64,000 bases of DNA from assembly GCA_023078685.1 (NCBI GenBank), contig JALGAS010000002.1, positions 4,960,001 to 5,024,000 on the forward strand. The letters run 5' to 3'. This document shows, one piece after another, positions 24,597 to 34,590 of the stretch. The translations under genes were made by a program, and so were the position numbers. This stretch comes from Neopestalotiopsis rosae (Eukaryota > Ascomycota > Sordariomycetes > Amphisphaeriales > Sporocadaceae). Position 1 is the first letter of the stretch. Each line of letters begins with the position of its first letter. Under the pieces are notes generated by a model. That model was not told the origin of the DNA and ran no database searches. It saw only the letters and a list, made by a program, of their open reading frames with translations.

Positions 24597-25457
24597 ATGC
24601 AGACCATGAATCTCAATCTTTCGGGCTTCCTCAATGTGTTCAGACTGCTAGCAAAACCTTCGCTATGTTTGCCCCATGCGACCGTCTCCCAGTTCAGCGA
24701 TCTCCCATATCCCCTGAGAAACGCCTTTGCTGGCCAAGGTGAAAAGAAGTTGCCACAGATCAAGGCCGTTGTGCTGGACAAGGACGATTGCTTTGCATAT
24801 CCAGAGACCAACGTTGTACACCCACCATATACTGTAAGTACTTAGCATGAGCATTGTCATGATCCTTCCTTCCCATGTCAAAGGGGACGACCAAAGTCAT
24901 TCCATCACCACATGCCAACGTAGCTTGTTCTTTGCCCTCATCACATCTTGACGTGTTACTACTTGTAGGAGCGCTTCCGACAGCTACAAGAGGAATTCCC
25001 CGGCAAGAGCCTCGTCATTGTCTCCAACACGGCCGGCGCCACCAGCCATGACAGGGACGGTCGCTTGGCCAGAGAGCTCGAGTCGGCCACGGGCGTGACG
25101 GTTATCTCCCACGGGGTCAAGAAGCCCGGGTGCAAGGATGAAATCATGGCCCATTTCCAGAAACATCCAGAGGTGGGCGTGACGCACCCAAGCCAAGTCG
25201 TAATCATTGGTGACCGCTTAATGACGGACATGATGCTTGCCAATATGATGGGAAGCAGGGGCATCTGGATCAGAAACGGTGTTGCCCCATTGGCAGAGAA
25301 GAGCATGGTCTGTTTGTCCCTGCCTACTCTTCCTTCGAGCCTCTCTTGCTTTGCTAATCACTTTCTTGTCCAGTTCACAAAATTTGAATACCGAATGGCT
25401 TCTTTCCTCTTTGCGCGTGGATTCAAGGCACCAGACCCATCTAGTCCCTTTGAGTAG
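24597..25457 (+). CDS. GEP4: mitochondrial phosphatidylglycerophosphatase GEP4
   Basis: HAD-superfamily phosphatase that dephosphorylates phosphatidylglycerophosphate in the matrix on the way to cardiolipin. Exons 24597-24833, 24969-25307 and 25374-25457 give 219 residues. Family motifs in order: the N-terminal NLSGFLNVFRLLAKPSLCLPH, DLPYP, VVLDKDDCFA with the catalytic pair Asp61/Asp63, VSNTAG (97-102), KKPGC (130-134), GDRLMTD (160-166) and a terminal KFE. The first ATG is at 24597; the ATG at 24606 has the better context (A at -3) and matches the yeast N-terminus, so either may be used. The second intron (66 nt) is open and in frame. Confidence 0.94.
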
Positions 25458-26399
25458 TCAAGCATTCACTCAAAGTACATAATCACGCAATTTCCTGGTC
25501 GTGTAATTGTCACCACATCTTTGTCAAGGGACTGCGAACCTCGAGGCAGAAACACCCTTGTTCATACATTTCATATATCTGTGATCCATATTTGCCAGGC
25601 AAATCAGTCGCAGCCTCCCATCTTGTCGCACCTTGAACTAGCCATCGTCGGCCTTGTAACTGTCTTACTGGTAACCTTTGGGACATGGGTGACCTGATGT
25701 AATTTGATGTCAATGCTGTGGGTTCCAGGGGACTCATTTGGTCAACATTGGTACTCTTTCAATTTGGCCAGAATTCGGATACGCACACAATAAGGAGCAT
25801 GTCTCCTTGTCGCAGGTAGGGCTCCAAAGAAAATAGGCATGCTCTCCCGCTCTAGTCAAAGTGACACTTGCAATACACTGGGTCAAGGCAACGTCAATAT
25901 CCAACATGCTCATACCATAGTCGCACTACAAGATCTCGTAGTCGAGTCATGTTGTCGCCAATAGGATCCATCTGATGAATCCTGTGCCTGGAAAGCACCA
26001 GGCAGGTGAGTAACCTCTGCCCATCTCTTCGGACCAATGAATCATGCGTCTTTGTCTCGGGGATTCTAGCCACTGCTATTCACTGCCAGCATCTATTCTG
26101 TAGAGGTCTCCATGCATTCACGATACCCTCTCATTGACGCTTCGTCACCAACAGCACAGCACGAGGGAAACCCCCTCTATTAGGCACTTGTCATTTGAGT
26201 TTCAAAGGAACAATCTGCTCAGTACAGGTTACAGCCTAGGTGACCTGCCTTAGCCTTCTTCAGTCCCAGCCCCGGTAGTGTTTACTTGCAAGCTCGAGGC
26301 CTAAGGCATTTATTTCTTTCTTGCCTCTTAAGCCAGTCTCGGTCCTTCAACTCGTCCAGACAGACACACCCCAAGATAATCAAACCCACAACCGCAATC
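25458..26399. other. intergenic region, no gene recognised
   Basis: 942 bases. No domain-bearing ORF on either strand. The last 60 bases before 26400 look like a leader (CA-rich). Confidence 0.45.
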
Positions 26400-27300
26400 A
26401 TGGGGGGCAAACTTTGGTCAGATCCAGAGGAGCGGTACTTCTGGAGAGTCATCATCCCCCAATCTGTCAAGCATGTCATCCCTACCTCGTTGAATCAGCC
26501 GCCCAAGTCCTGGCCTGATCTCGCAGCAGAGATGAACACTGCCATGGGAAATGAAGCCCGCCGCAGGTACACCGGCACGATGTTGTGTAAGTTTATTACC
26601 CTACAGTCGTGTGATGGCCACTATTTTTCCTTCTTCACCCTGGGTGTTTTCGTTCTCAACTATCGAATCTGCTCGTTGGCTGCTCACCAGCCAGCCCATA
26701 GCTTCGCGCAACAGCTTCTGGTCCCAACTTGTCCTGGGTTGTCTTGTATGCTGATGGTACTTTTCCAGTTGAGCATTACTTTCAGAACATCGATTTGGAG
26801 CGAGTTTCGCCCAACGCTGGCCGATATGTGCGCAAGTTCCTAAAGACCTCTGGTGAGTAACCCTCGGAGCCCCTCCTCCCCTCTTCCTTCTTCACGGCGA
26901 TCCAATTGAAACGACCCGAAAATAGTTCTCCAACTCCTTGAACTATACACAAATGCCGACTGACTACTGTATTGTCCTAGGCCGGCTCGATCATTCTCTT
27001 CTCAAGGTCTACCAGGAGTCAGATGATCCCTTTGGAAACGCCGAGATGCCCATCAAGCCCGAGGTGCCCATCAAGCCCGAGGTGCAAATCAAGCAAGAGG
27101 ACCGCTCGGGTACTGTCCAAGCCAGTACCCATTATTCCAAGCTAAGCAACACTTCAACCATTGTCGTTTTCACCGGCCTTCCACGACAGTACTTCAATGT
27201 CCCCAACGCTTCCCGAGTCGCGTATGGATCGTCATTTGGTCAATCCACTCACGACGGCCAATTCACTCGAGAGCCCGAGGATCAGAAGCATACATTTTAG
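26400..27300 (+). CDS. fungal-specific small protein with Trp-rich N-terminal domain and IKxE repeats
   Basis: Three exons, 26400-26586, 26769-26852 and 26981-27300, give 196 residues. The first 90 residues form a compact domain with LWSDPEERYFWRVIIP, SWPDLAAEMN, RRYTGTMLFEHYFQN and SPNAGRYVRKFL. The repeated aromatic spacing recalls Myb/SANT-like DNA-binding helices, and I recall similar unnamed proteins in filamentous ascomycetes, but no function is known to me. The second half is low complexity and contains three tandem psi-K-x-E SUMO-consensus sites (Lys116, Lys122, Lys128). The last exon could continue in another frame (open 27161-27499) if a further intron exists, so the C-terminus after about residue 135 is uncertain. 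Confidence 0.68.
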
Positions 27301-28022
27301 TCAATACGTCGACTTGGGAAACGCGACAGATGTGCTATTGAGAACTGACAGCCGTGATGAGCGCCAACATTACACTCACTGCATTGACAATTTCCACCCG
27401 TATCTTTCGGAACCTTTCGATGGACACTATCCCATTCCCCTCCTGCGGCTCGGGTTGACTGGTTCGTGGCACATCCAAATGAGTATGCATATGACCTAGG
27501 AAGGATGAGGATTGTAATTGATCGCAATGGGTGTGAGGCAAGGGAAAAGAGAGACCCAAGGCACACGAGAGGAAAAATCAAAGAAAAAGATAAAAAAAAG
27601 GAAGTCACGGCATGAACTAAATGAGACAACGCCTGTGTTAGTTAGGACAGGCTTCATGACATATAAGAGGCGTGAACGAGGCACTGCATTGGTAGTACAA
27701 GTACCAATAAACTTGCATTTGTGCATAATACGAACATTCTTCCTCTTTCTCATAATTGTTTTTGCTGTGGATTTCCTTGCAAGTTATTGACACAACTTTA
27801 TTGAGAAAGAAAAGCGTATCATGTTTGCTGCATGGTGTGATTACTAAGCTAGACCCGAAATACACAGTTGGCGATCGTGCAAGGTTGTCTCACTGTAGCT
27901 TCTTCTTGGCTAAACAACACTACTTTTTATCAAGTTTCGTCAACTATCATAATTATACTCAGCCGTCCAGAACGTAAGAGTCCCTGATCGACCACCAGCT
28001 GGAGCATACATTCATCAACATC
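27301..28022. other. intergenic region, no gene recognised
   Basis: 722 bases. A-rich purine tract at 27560-27602. A frame open to 27499 may belong to an alternative 3' end of the upstream gene. Confidence 0.4.
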
Positions 28023-28814
28023 ATGGCCATTCCGTTGGAAGTGCCCATCTTCGGCCCCGCCTTCGCCGTTGCCGCTGTCTCGGCCGGGGCATCCCGCCTA
28101 GAGCTGAATGCACAAGGATCATATCCAGACGGAGGACTTACGCCATCGATTGGACATCTCGCTTCCATGAAGTACCTGAGCGCACCCATTCGCATCATGA
28201 TTCGACCCCGCGGGCCGCCAGCTTCCGGCGCCTGCGATTTTATCTATACCGAGGCCGAGGTAGAGGCCATGTTGCAATCCATCTGCGACTTCAAAGCGTC
28301 CGGGCTCATGAGGGAAGGACGAGGGGACGGTTTCGTGTTTGGAGCACTTGCAGAGACAAAAGAAGGGCAGGCAGGAGATGACCCCGACGGCCCTGTACAT
28401 GCTGGTGCAGTATTGAACATCGGGCATTGCAGCCGGCTGGTGGATGCGGCGAAGCCATTCAAAGTCGTGTTCCATCGGGCATTCGATGAACTGGTCCGAT
28501 TTGGAGTGTGGCAGGAAGCATTGGCGGAACTGGTACGGCTGGGATTCGATGGCATCTTGACATCGGGAGGCCCAGGAGACGCCGTGGACAACGTCTCTGA
28601 GGTGATTCAAATTCTGGAAGAGGCGGACAACAAGATTGAGATCATTCTGGGTGGCGGGCTCCGAAGCAGCAATATAGCGCGGCTCAGAGAAAGGATAGGC
28701 TCTTCGCTTACAGTTTCGGGATACTGGGCTCACTCGTCGTGCCTGACTAACAAGATCACACTGGCGTTTGATGCAAAAGAGGCTGGTGATATGGTAGCTG
28801 GCCTCCAGGTGTAG
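28023..28814 (+). CDS. cutC: CutC family protein
   Basis: Intronless, 263 residues, the usual size of the TIM-barrel CutC family, first linked to copper homeostasis in bacteria; the actual reaction is not settled. Motifs seen: LEVPIFGPAFAVAAVSAGA, SRLELNAQGSYPDGGLTPS, IRIMIRPRG, FIYTEAEVEAM, DGFVFGAL, VVFHRAFDEL, GILTSGG, EIILGGGLRSSNI and a C-terminal SGYWAHSSC. The conserved Cys of bacterial LEVC is Pro-Ile here. A segment of about 12 residues (KEGQAGDDPDGP) is inserted after the FGAL strand. The start at 28023 follows CATCATGG. Confidence 0.9.
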   Translation: MAIPLEVPIFGPAFAVAAVSAGASRLELNAQGSYPDGGLTPSIGHLASMKYLSAPIRIMIRPRGPPASGACDFIYTEAEVEAMLQSICDFKASGLMREGRGDGFVFGALAETKEGQAGDDPDGPVHAGAVLNIGHCSRLVDAAKPFKVVFHRAFDELVRFGVWQEALAELVRLGFDGILTSGGPGDAVDNVSEVIQILEEADNKIEIILGGGLRSSNIARLRERIGSSLTVSGYWAHSSCLTNKITLAFDAKEAGDMVAGLQV

Positions 28815-29051
28815 TAGTAGTGCAGTCACACTGTCGATAGTTGAAATCCAGCCTCCGACGAGTGAGATGCGGAGATGAACAAGGAATCCAGATTACACGT
28901 TGATCACCAACTTTGCTTTTGAGTCGCTAGGAAGAACCGAGCGTGAAGGATCAATTGGCGATACCACATTTAAAACATTTTTGAATAAAAAAAGTCTATA
29001 ATTTCTCAACTAGAAGCGAATACGTAGCATACTCCTGAGCCAGGACCAAGT

Positions 29052-30609
29052 CTATCGCGACAGGTTCTTGGCACCTTGCACCATGGCAGTAAGGCGGCTC
29101 CAGTCGTAGCTATCCTCGCCCAGGGACCAAGCCATGATACCACCCAGACCCTTGGCAGCGACAATGTCCTGGAATTTCTGCTGGATCAGAGCAGCCGTAT
29201 CCCAGGTCCAGAAGATCTCGGCCTCCTCATCCCACCACCACTGGCCACCAGCAACCTCGTCGGTAACTCCGTACTTGAGAGCGTCGAGGAAGGAATCAGA
29301 AATGGACGGGCCTGTACAGGTTCCATATGCAGACTGACAGCCGGCGCCGCAGTGCGCACTGGTTGATCCACAGTATCCGGCCGAGCTGCAGCAGTTGCCC
29401 TCGGCGTAGTCCTGGCACGACGAAAAGGTACCGACGCCGCAGGTGCCGTCTGCGCTCGAGGTAAGGTTTGTGGGCACGGTCGGGCTCACATTGCCAGTCT
29501 CAAAGGTAATGGCTCCGCTAGTTCCAGCATCACTACCGTCGTCGTTCTCGGCCTTGACAAGGGGGCAGCCGACGGGGCCAATCTCGGTGCAGTTCACGCC
29601 CGGCTGCGTCTCAAAGTACTTTGCGTAAAAGGCGAGGCCGAGGTTGATCTTTTCGGCACTAAGACCCAGAGCCAAGTAGCGCTCAATGGACTCGAGCGAT
29701 CCTTGGACGTCGCTGTGGTGCTTGGTGGCGTTGTCACGGCGGGTAATCAAGTCATAGGTCATGATATTGACAAAATCGACGGCATCCCAGATTTGTTGGG
29801 CGTGCTCGGGGGTGTAGGCGATCATGTCCTTCTCGAGGCCCGGAGTGGCAATGGACAACTCCTTGTCGCCAATGGCAGCCTTGATGGCGGTGAGCAGCAG
29901 GGGGAATGTTGTGATTTCGTCAACTTTGTCCGAGTTGGGAATCTGCTTATAGTCGGCTCCATTGCCTCCAGGATACTCCCAATCGACATCTGAGCAGTAG
30001 TATTAGCAACGGATTTCCAGGCAAGGGCTGCATATAAAAAAGAAGGAAAATAAAAGAAGAAGATCCTCCATTGGATTTTCCTCTTTCTTCTCTTTTCCTT
30101 CTTCTCCTCCTTTCCTTCTTCTTCCTTCTCCTCCTGCCTTCATTGATTTGCTCGCCTCACTTACCGACAAAATCAAAGCCGTGAGAGTCTAGCATGGCTG
30201 CAACATTTGATGCATATTCCGATCGGGATGCTTCATCCTTGGCTCCCTCGCCGAAGCCAGTTGTGTCACCCCAGCCGCCAATGGCAATGCCCACCTGGGC
30301 GTCTGCGTCAAACATGGAGCGTACTTGGTCAACCTCCATGAATGGGGTGTACTCCCCGGCGGTGTCGCCAATAAATAGAGACGAGTTGGCAAATGCCATG
30401 ACAACATGAGTTATACCAGCCGTCACATCCTTGGATGGCAATGTGGTAGTGTGATATCTATCATACGATTATAGTCAGTGGACATTCCAGAATGGGCTTG
30501 AGTGAAGTACTGACTGGTCAAAATAGACAATACTGCGTAGCTTTTGGGTGCAATTTGCCGCCGAGGCAACAGCCAAGAGGCTGCAGAATGACAGGTGGGA
30601 AGACCTCAT
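29052..30609 (-). CDS. secreted GH18 chitinase with inserted CBM18 chitin-binding module
   Basis: Hydrolyses beta-1,4-GlcNAc polymers; secreted to the wall or medium. Three minus-strand exons, 30609-30515, 30457-30165 and 29989-29052, give 441 residues. Signal peptide 1-18 (MRSSHLSFCSLLAVASAA). The GH18 barrel shows GIAIGGWGD (88-96), the catalytic D-x-x-D-x-D-x-E with Asp127, Asp130, Asp132 and proton donor Glu134 (created by splicing of exons 2 and 3), MTYDL and, at the end, GGIMAWSLGED. Between about 313 and 354 lies a hevein-type CBM18 with eight cysteines (CGVG, SSCQDY, NCCSSAGYCG, CGAGC, GTC), placed before the last barrel strands and not at an end. Intron 2 (175 nt) holds a long homopurine/homopyrimidine tract. 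Confidence 0.92.
30034..30135. repeat. polypurine then polypyrimidine tract inside a chitinase intron
   Basis: On the plus strand 30034-30062 is almost pure purine and 30076-30135 is pure pyrimidine (60 nt of C and T). The two arms are partly complementary, so the intron RNA could fold into a hairpin, and the DNA tract is of the kind able to form triplex structures. Confidence 0.8.
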
Positions 30610-33033
30610 GGTGGGCTACTACCGATGGAAGGAAAAGACTAGAAATGCTGCCCGAGTCGAAATCAAACGAATGAATGTGGCAGGGGAAGGAAAATGGAAT
30701 TTTGTATATGCTTTATTAGGCTCTCATGTCTCGTGGTCAGGAGATGAGGGTGGAGGAGACAGGATAATTGTCTTTATAAAAGAAAGAATAAAGGAAGGAA
30801 AGAAGAAAAGGTACACCTACCAATCTGGGCATACGATTTGCGTGTAGTGCAGAGCAGTGCAGGTTGGTTTGGTTTGCTTTGCCTTGCGGGTAGATGACAG
30901 GGATGGATTCCTTTGCGGCTGTGCTTGGCAACCCGAGCTTACACAGTATGTTGAAATTACCATTGGGGGCAGAAGGACAAGGATTAACGCACAGTCATTC
31001 AGTCAGTCAGTCAGTCAGTCAGATCGTCTACTTGGAAAACACTCATTTAATAACAATTCGTCCCAACCAACTGACATACCTAGCTACGTACCTATTCGAG
31101 TGACGGGCTGACTGAATTGGGAGCTTGTTGATATCTTGGTACCGATATGAAAGAACGGACTGACTGATACATGGATTCAATCACGTTCAAACTGCACGCA
31201 GTGGAAGAGCAAAAAAAGACGACTCAGGAGGTGATCCACCCCTTATTACCGGCACTTATTCACTGCCCGTCAGCCCGGGACCTTTTTTCTCTTCCTTTTA
31301 CACGGCTCTCGCTCTGGGGTAGTCGCATTTTCAAATTGCCCATCACGTACGTACCGATCGGGACTCAAGCTGCCAGTCGCCTTATTAGTCGCCATCTTAT
31401 CCGCCAATGCTGCTACCGTATGCGTATGTACGGCACCTGGGCACTGCCGTATGTACCCATTTGGCGGGGGAAAAAGTTAAATATAAACTGCATGTGCCCC
31501 TTGCAGTTGAAGCCGTGCGCCCCTAGACGCCATGCAGGCGGCCGCGTCCGCCAATCTCACATTGAATGCTAGGCAAGTAGTACTATGTAGTATCATTTAG
31601 TGCTGCCAACAGTACGGTTGGTTAGGCTGGCAATGTCCTGATGCTTGGTTCGACTGTATCATGTCTCCGCGAGAGGATCTGGGTCGGACTTTTTCTCAAC
31701 ATTCGACAGCGCGAATGGCTGATGCTAACGCTATGGATCATACTGGTGGCGCGTTTTAGACTCTTCGTGTACTCAATAAGCAAAGCATCGAGGTCAAAAA
31801 TACTCATGTTTATGTATGTTAGGTCCATCACACGTTACAGCTGAGGTCTCTCGGCAGGCTGATGCATCCTTCCGAATCAACAAATCATTGTACGCATGTG
31901 CCACGTTGGGGATTCATCGCTCACTTGCCCTTCCACATTACTGTTGGTAATGATGAATGAATGGGTGTGCCCAAGTAGGTAGGTAGGTAGGCAATCTTAC
32001 TTGTAACGCGCCGTGGCAAAGATCTACCTGGCTGCTCCGTACGCCCCGTACGCCCCGTACGCCCTATTTGGCCCAGAATATCCATAGGTCACCCAACCTA
32101 GATAGTATGCATAAAAGTTTAACCATAAATGTTGCCAAACAAATCCATCTACTATCTAGATATGCATCATATAGACAGTCTCTAATTGTTTCTTACTTTT
32201 TTCTTTTCTTTTCTTCTCCACTCCCGTTTATGATGTCGCATAGATCATCACATGATGCGTCAGGGCTGTTGGTCCAGCATGTACACACTAGATGGTGCGC
32301 GTCATTGCCGTTAAGGTTTCTTGGCTGATTACCCTTTCTTCTGATTAGCATATGGACCTTTGCTCTTGGCTTTATGCCTTCCCCTCCCCCCTCCCGCTTT
32401 TTCCTTTATGAGAGCATCGCCAATACAGCGCCGCTCGGCTGTCGCTGCGTGCTTCATATTTCTCCCGGGAAAGAATCCTGATCGCGGACAGTCGGTAGCT
32501 GATCGAATTGCCGGAGGCGCCGGAATCCCAACGTCGGAGTGTGGGAAATGTCGAAAAGGATTGCGCGTCATGTTAGTGTACGAGCATGCCGTAGAGTAAA
32601 CATGAAACGGCTCTGGCGATTCACCAGATACTGTTGTTGCTCGAGGTAGATCTTTTTCCGGTACCTCGACGTCTGGACATGAAAGCTTGCAAGAATCACT
32701 GCAGGGAATTGCCATGGAAAGGTAGGTTTCGTACTCTATTACTGACTACAAGGCTCACTGCTACTGCTGCCAATGGGGATCCAATACCCGACACTTGTCA
32801 TCAAGCCTATGCTGTCAGCGCTGGTATGAGACGAAAGAGTTATCCATAGACTGAACATCCAAAGCATCTGTCAGGTGCTCACGGCCAAGCATGGCTAAAG
32901 AGATGTCGGAAGCAGACAAGCACGGCTCGAACTCAAACATACACGCACGCCGCGCACCCTACCGAAATAGGTGCCAGGTATCCTTCCATCATATGCCTCG
33001 TAATATGATCCGCAGGTCGAATGTCCCAAACGG
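30610..33033. other. long intergenic region with microsatellites
   Basis: 2.4 kb with no recognised gene. It holds (AGTC)n at 31001-31022, a GTAG run at 31975-31991 and three copies of CGTACGCCCC at about 32037-32063. ORFs at 32329-32715 (minus) and 32360-32599 (plus) overlap each other antiparallel and show no domain. Confidence 0.45.
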
Positions 33034-33743
33034 TCAGAGCGACGCCGGTTTGCAGTTGAATGCCACCGTCTGGTCGTCCATGGCGTACGGGTCACTGGTC
33101 GACGTTGCCAGGGGAAGCTCAGAGGCGCCAGTGGCCGGGATGACAAAGCCGTTCTCCCGGCTGTCCGGCAAGCAGTCCTCTGTCCTGATGTCACCATGTC
33201 AGAATGAAGGGCTGTTTGTCTATTTTCCTCAGGCGATAGCCCAGTGGGTGCGCCATTGTAGCTTCTTCTCGTGGGCGACGGATTTGGTCGGCACTCACTT
33301 ATACAAGGTACAATTCATCGGCTCGCCAAACATTCTCGCAGATGAAACGCCTTGCGGTGATCCTACTCTGAGTGGTGTGTAGGTCAACGAGACTGTTGGC
33401 ACAACCCGCAGAGTCAGCTCGTGGTTTCCAGTAAGAAGAAGAAGAAGAAGGAATACTGCCGTAGAGACTATGTATGAATCGTCGCATGCGCTGACTTACT
33501 ACAAGTACGACCACCGTACCCATGGGGCACAGTAGGGTCAGTTATATTCATACATGTGATGGTCTCATTCAGCCCCTCGTAGTTCTGGTTTGGGCAGATT
33601 TCGATAAGATTGCCCCCAGTCATGGGTATTGTTTGTCTTTCCGCTAGCTCAAACGTATCCAACGGATCAGAGGCAGCAACTGTCGCCAGAAGCAGAGCTG
33701 CAGTTGCAAGCCTAATCTCGACACGGCGAATAGTGACTTGCAT
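33034..33743 (-). CDS. small secreted cysteine-rich protein
   Basis: Reassembled from three minus-strand exons, 33743-33500, 33392-33299 and 33184-33034, joined at GTAAGT and GTGAGT donors; all phases fit and the product is 162 residues. The ATG at 33743 starts a basic-then-hydrophobic signal peptide (MQVTIRRVEIRLATAALLLATVAAS). The mature part has six cysteines (50, 64, 81, 109, 117, 157), enough for three disulfides, and three N-glycosylation sequons (NETI, NITD, NCTL). No known domain is recognised. Size, signal and cysteine content are those of fungal secreted effectors or wall proteins, but a role cannot be stated. A plus-strand ORF (32891-33382) overlaps it and is regarded as a shadow. 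Confidence 0.7.
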
Positions 33744-34590
33744 GTTGGCGAGCTGTGTAGATACCGAATGTGACAGAATACGGCCGTCTATCTGGATTCT
33801 CAACTCAGGAATACACGACCGATTTATATATCCCTCCGAACCTCCCCACCCACGCTGGATTCGTCGTGTTCGTTCCGTCCTAAATACGAACGTAGTACAG
33901 CGGACGAACGAGAGAGACACTTTGACCCTGCAAGTGCTGGCGAAGCCATAACGTCAAGTCGAGATCCAGGGGCAAGGACTCATATAGCTCATGTCCTCCC
34001 TCACCTTGAGCTCCTCAGAGCACGAGCTGAGACGTGTACATTGTGCTGAACGAGCTGCTCGGCAACACCAGAGCCCTTCAGTCGTCAACCAAGCTTGGAT
34101 AGGGAGAAATGAGCTGGAATACAGTCCAACATCCTGTCTTTTATTGACGAGTACAATCTCAGTCTTGGTTTAATTACATTGACTTGAACAGCAATACATG
34201 GCACAGAACCGCTGTGGACTTGATTGGCACCGAACAAAAGGCATACCACCAAGGTTGAATCATAAGCAGGAGCAAAGACGATGGACCAAGTTGAAATCAC
34301 GTCACGGTGCATAAAAAATGATCGAGTCTGCACACCAGCGTGTTATTTTGTGGCCATGCAGCCTTTTCTTACTTTTCTTCTCATTTCCTCCACTCCACTG
34401 GACAAAGTATTCCAACATTCAATCAAATATTCGAGAACCGCTCTACACAGCTCGAGATAACAAAAAAAGGAATGTAGAAGAAACAGAGACAACATCCGAA
34501 AGTAGATCAGAGAAGGAATCGTCCAATCAAATCCGTCATCACACGAGAACATGTCCGACGCTCTGTCCTTCCAAGAAGTCAAGAACGCCC
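33744..34590. other. intergenic region, no gene recognised
   Basis: 847 bases holding the promoter of the secreted protein and the 3' flank of SPE2. No domain-bearing ORF. Two ACGAACG units separated by 11 bases lie at 33887-33910. Confidence 0.4.

Noticed and set aside
32891..33382. 163-codon plus-strand ORF
   Set aside because: Antisense to the spliced secreted cysteine-rich gene, which has a signal peptide and matching splice sites; the ORF has neither.
33468..33920. Longer start (33920) for the secreted cysteine-rich protein
   Set aside because: The extra 59 residues would bury the signal peptide; the ATG at 33743 is preferred.
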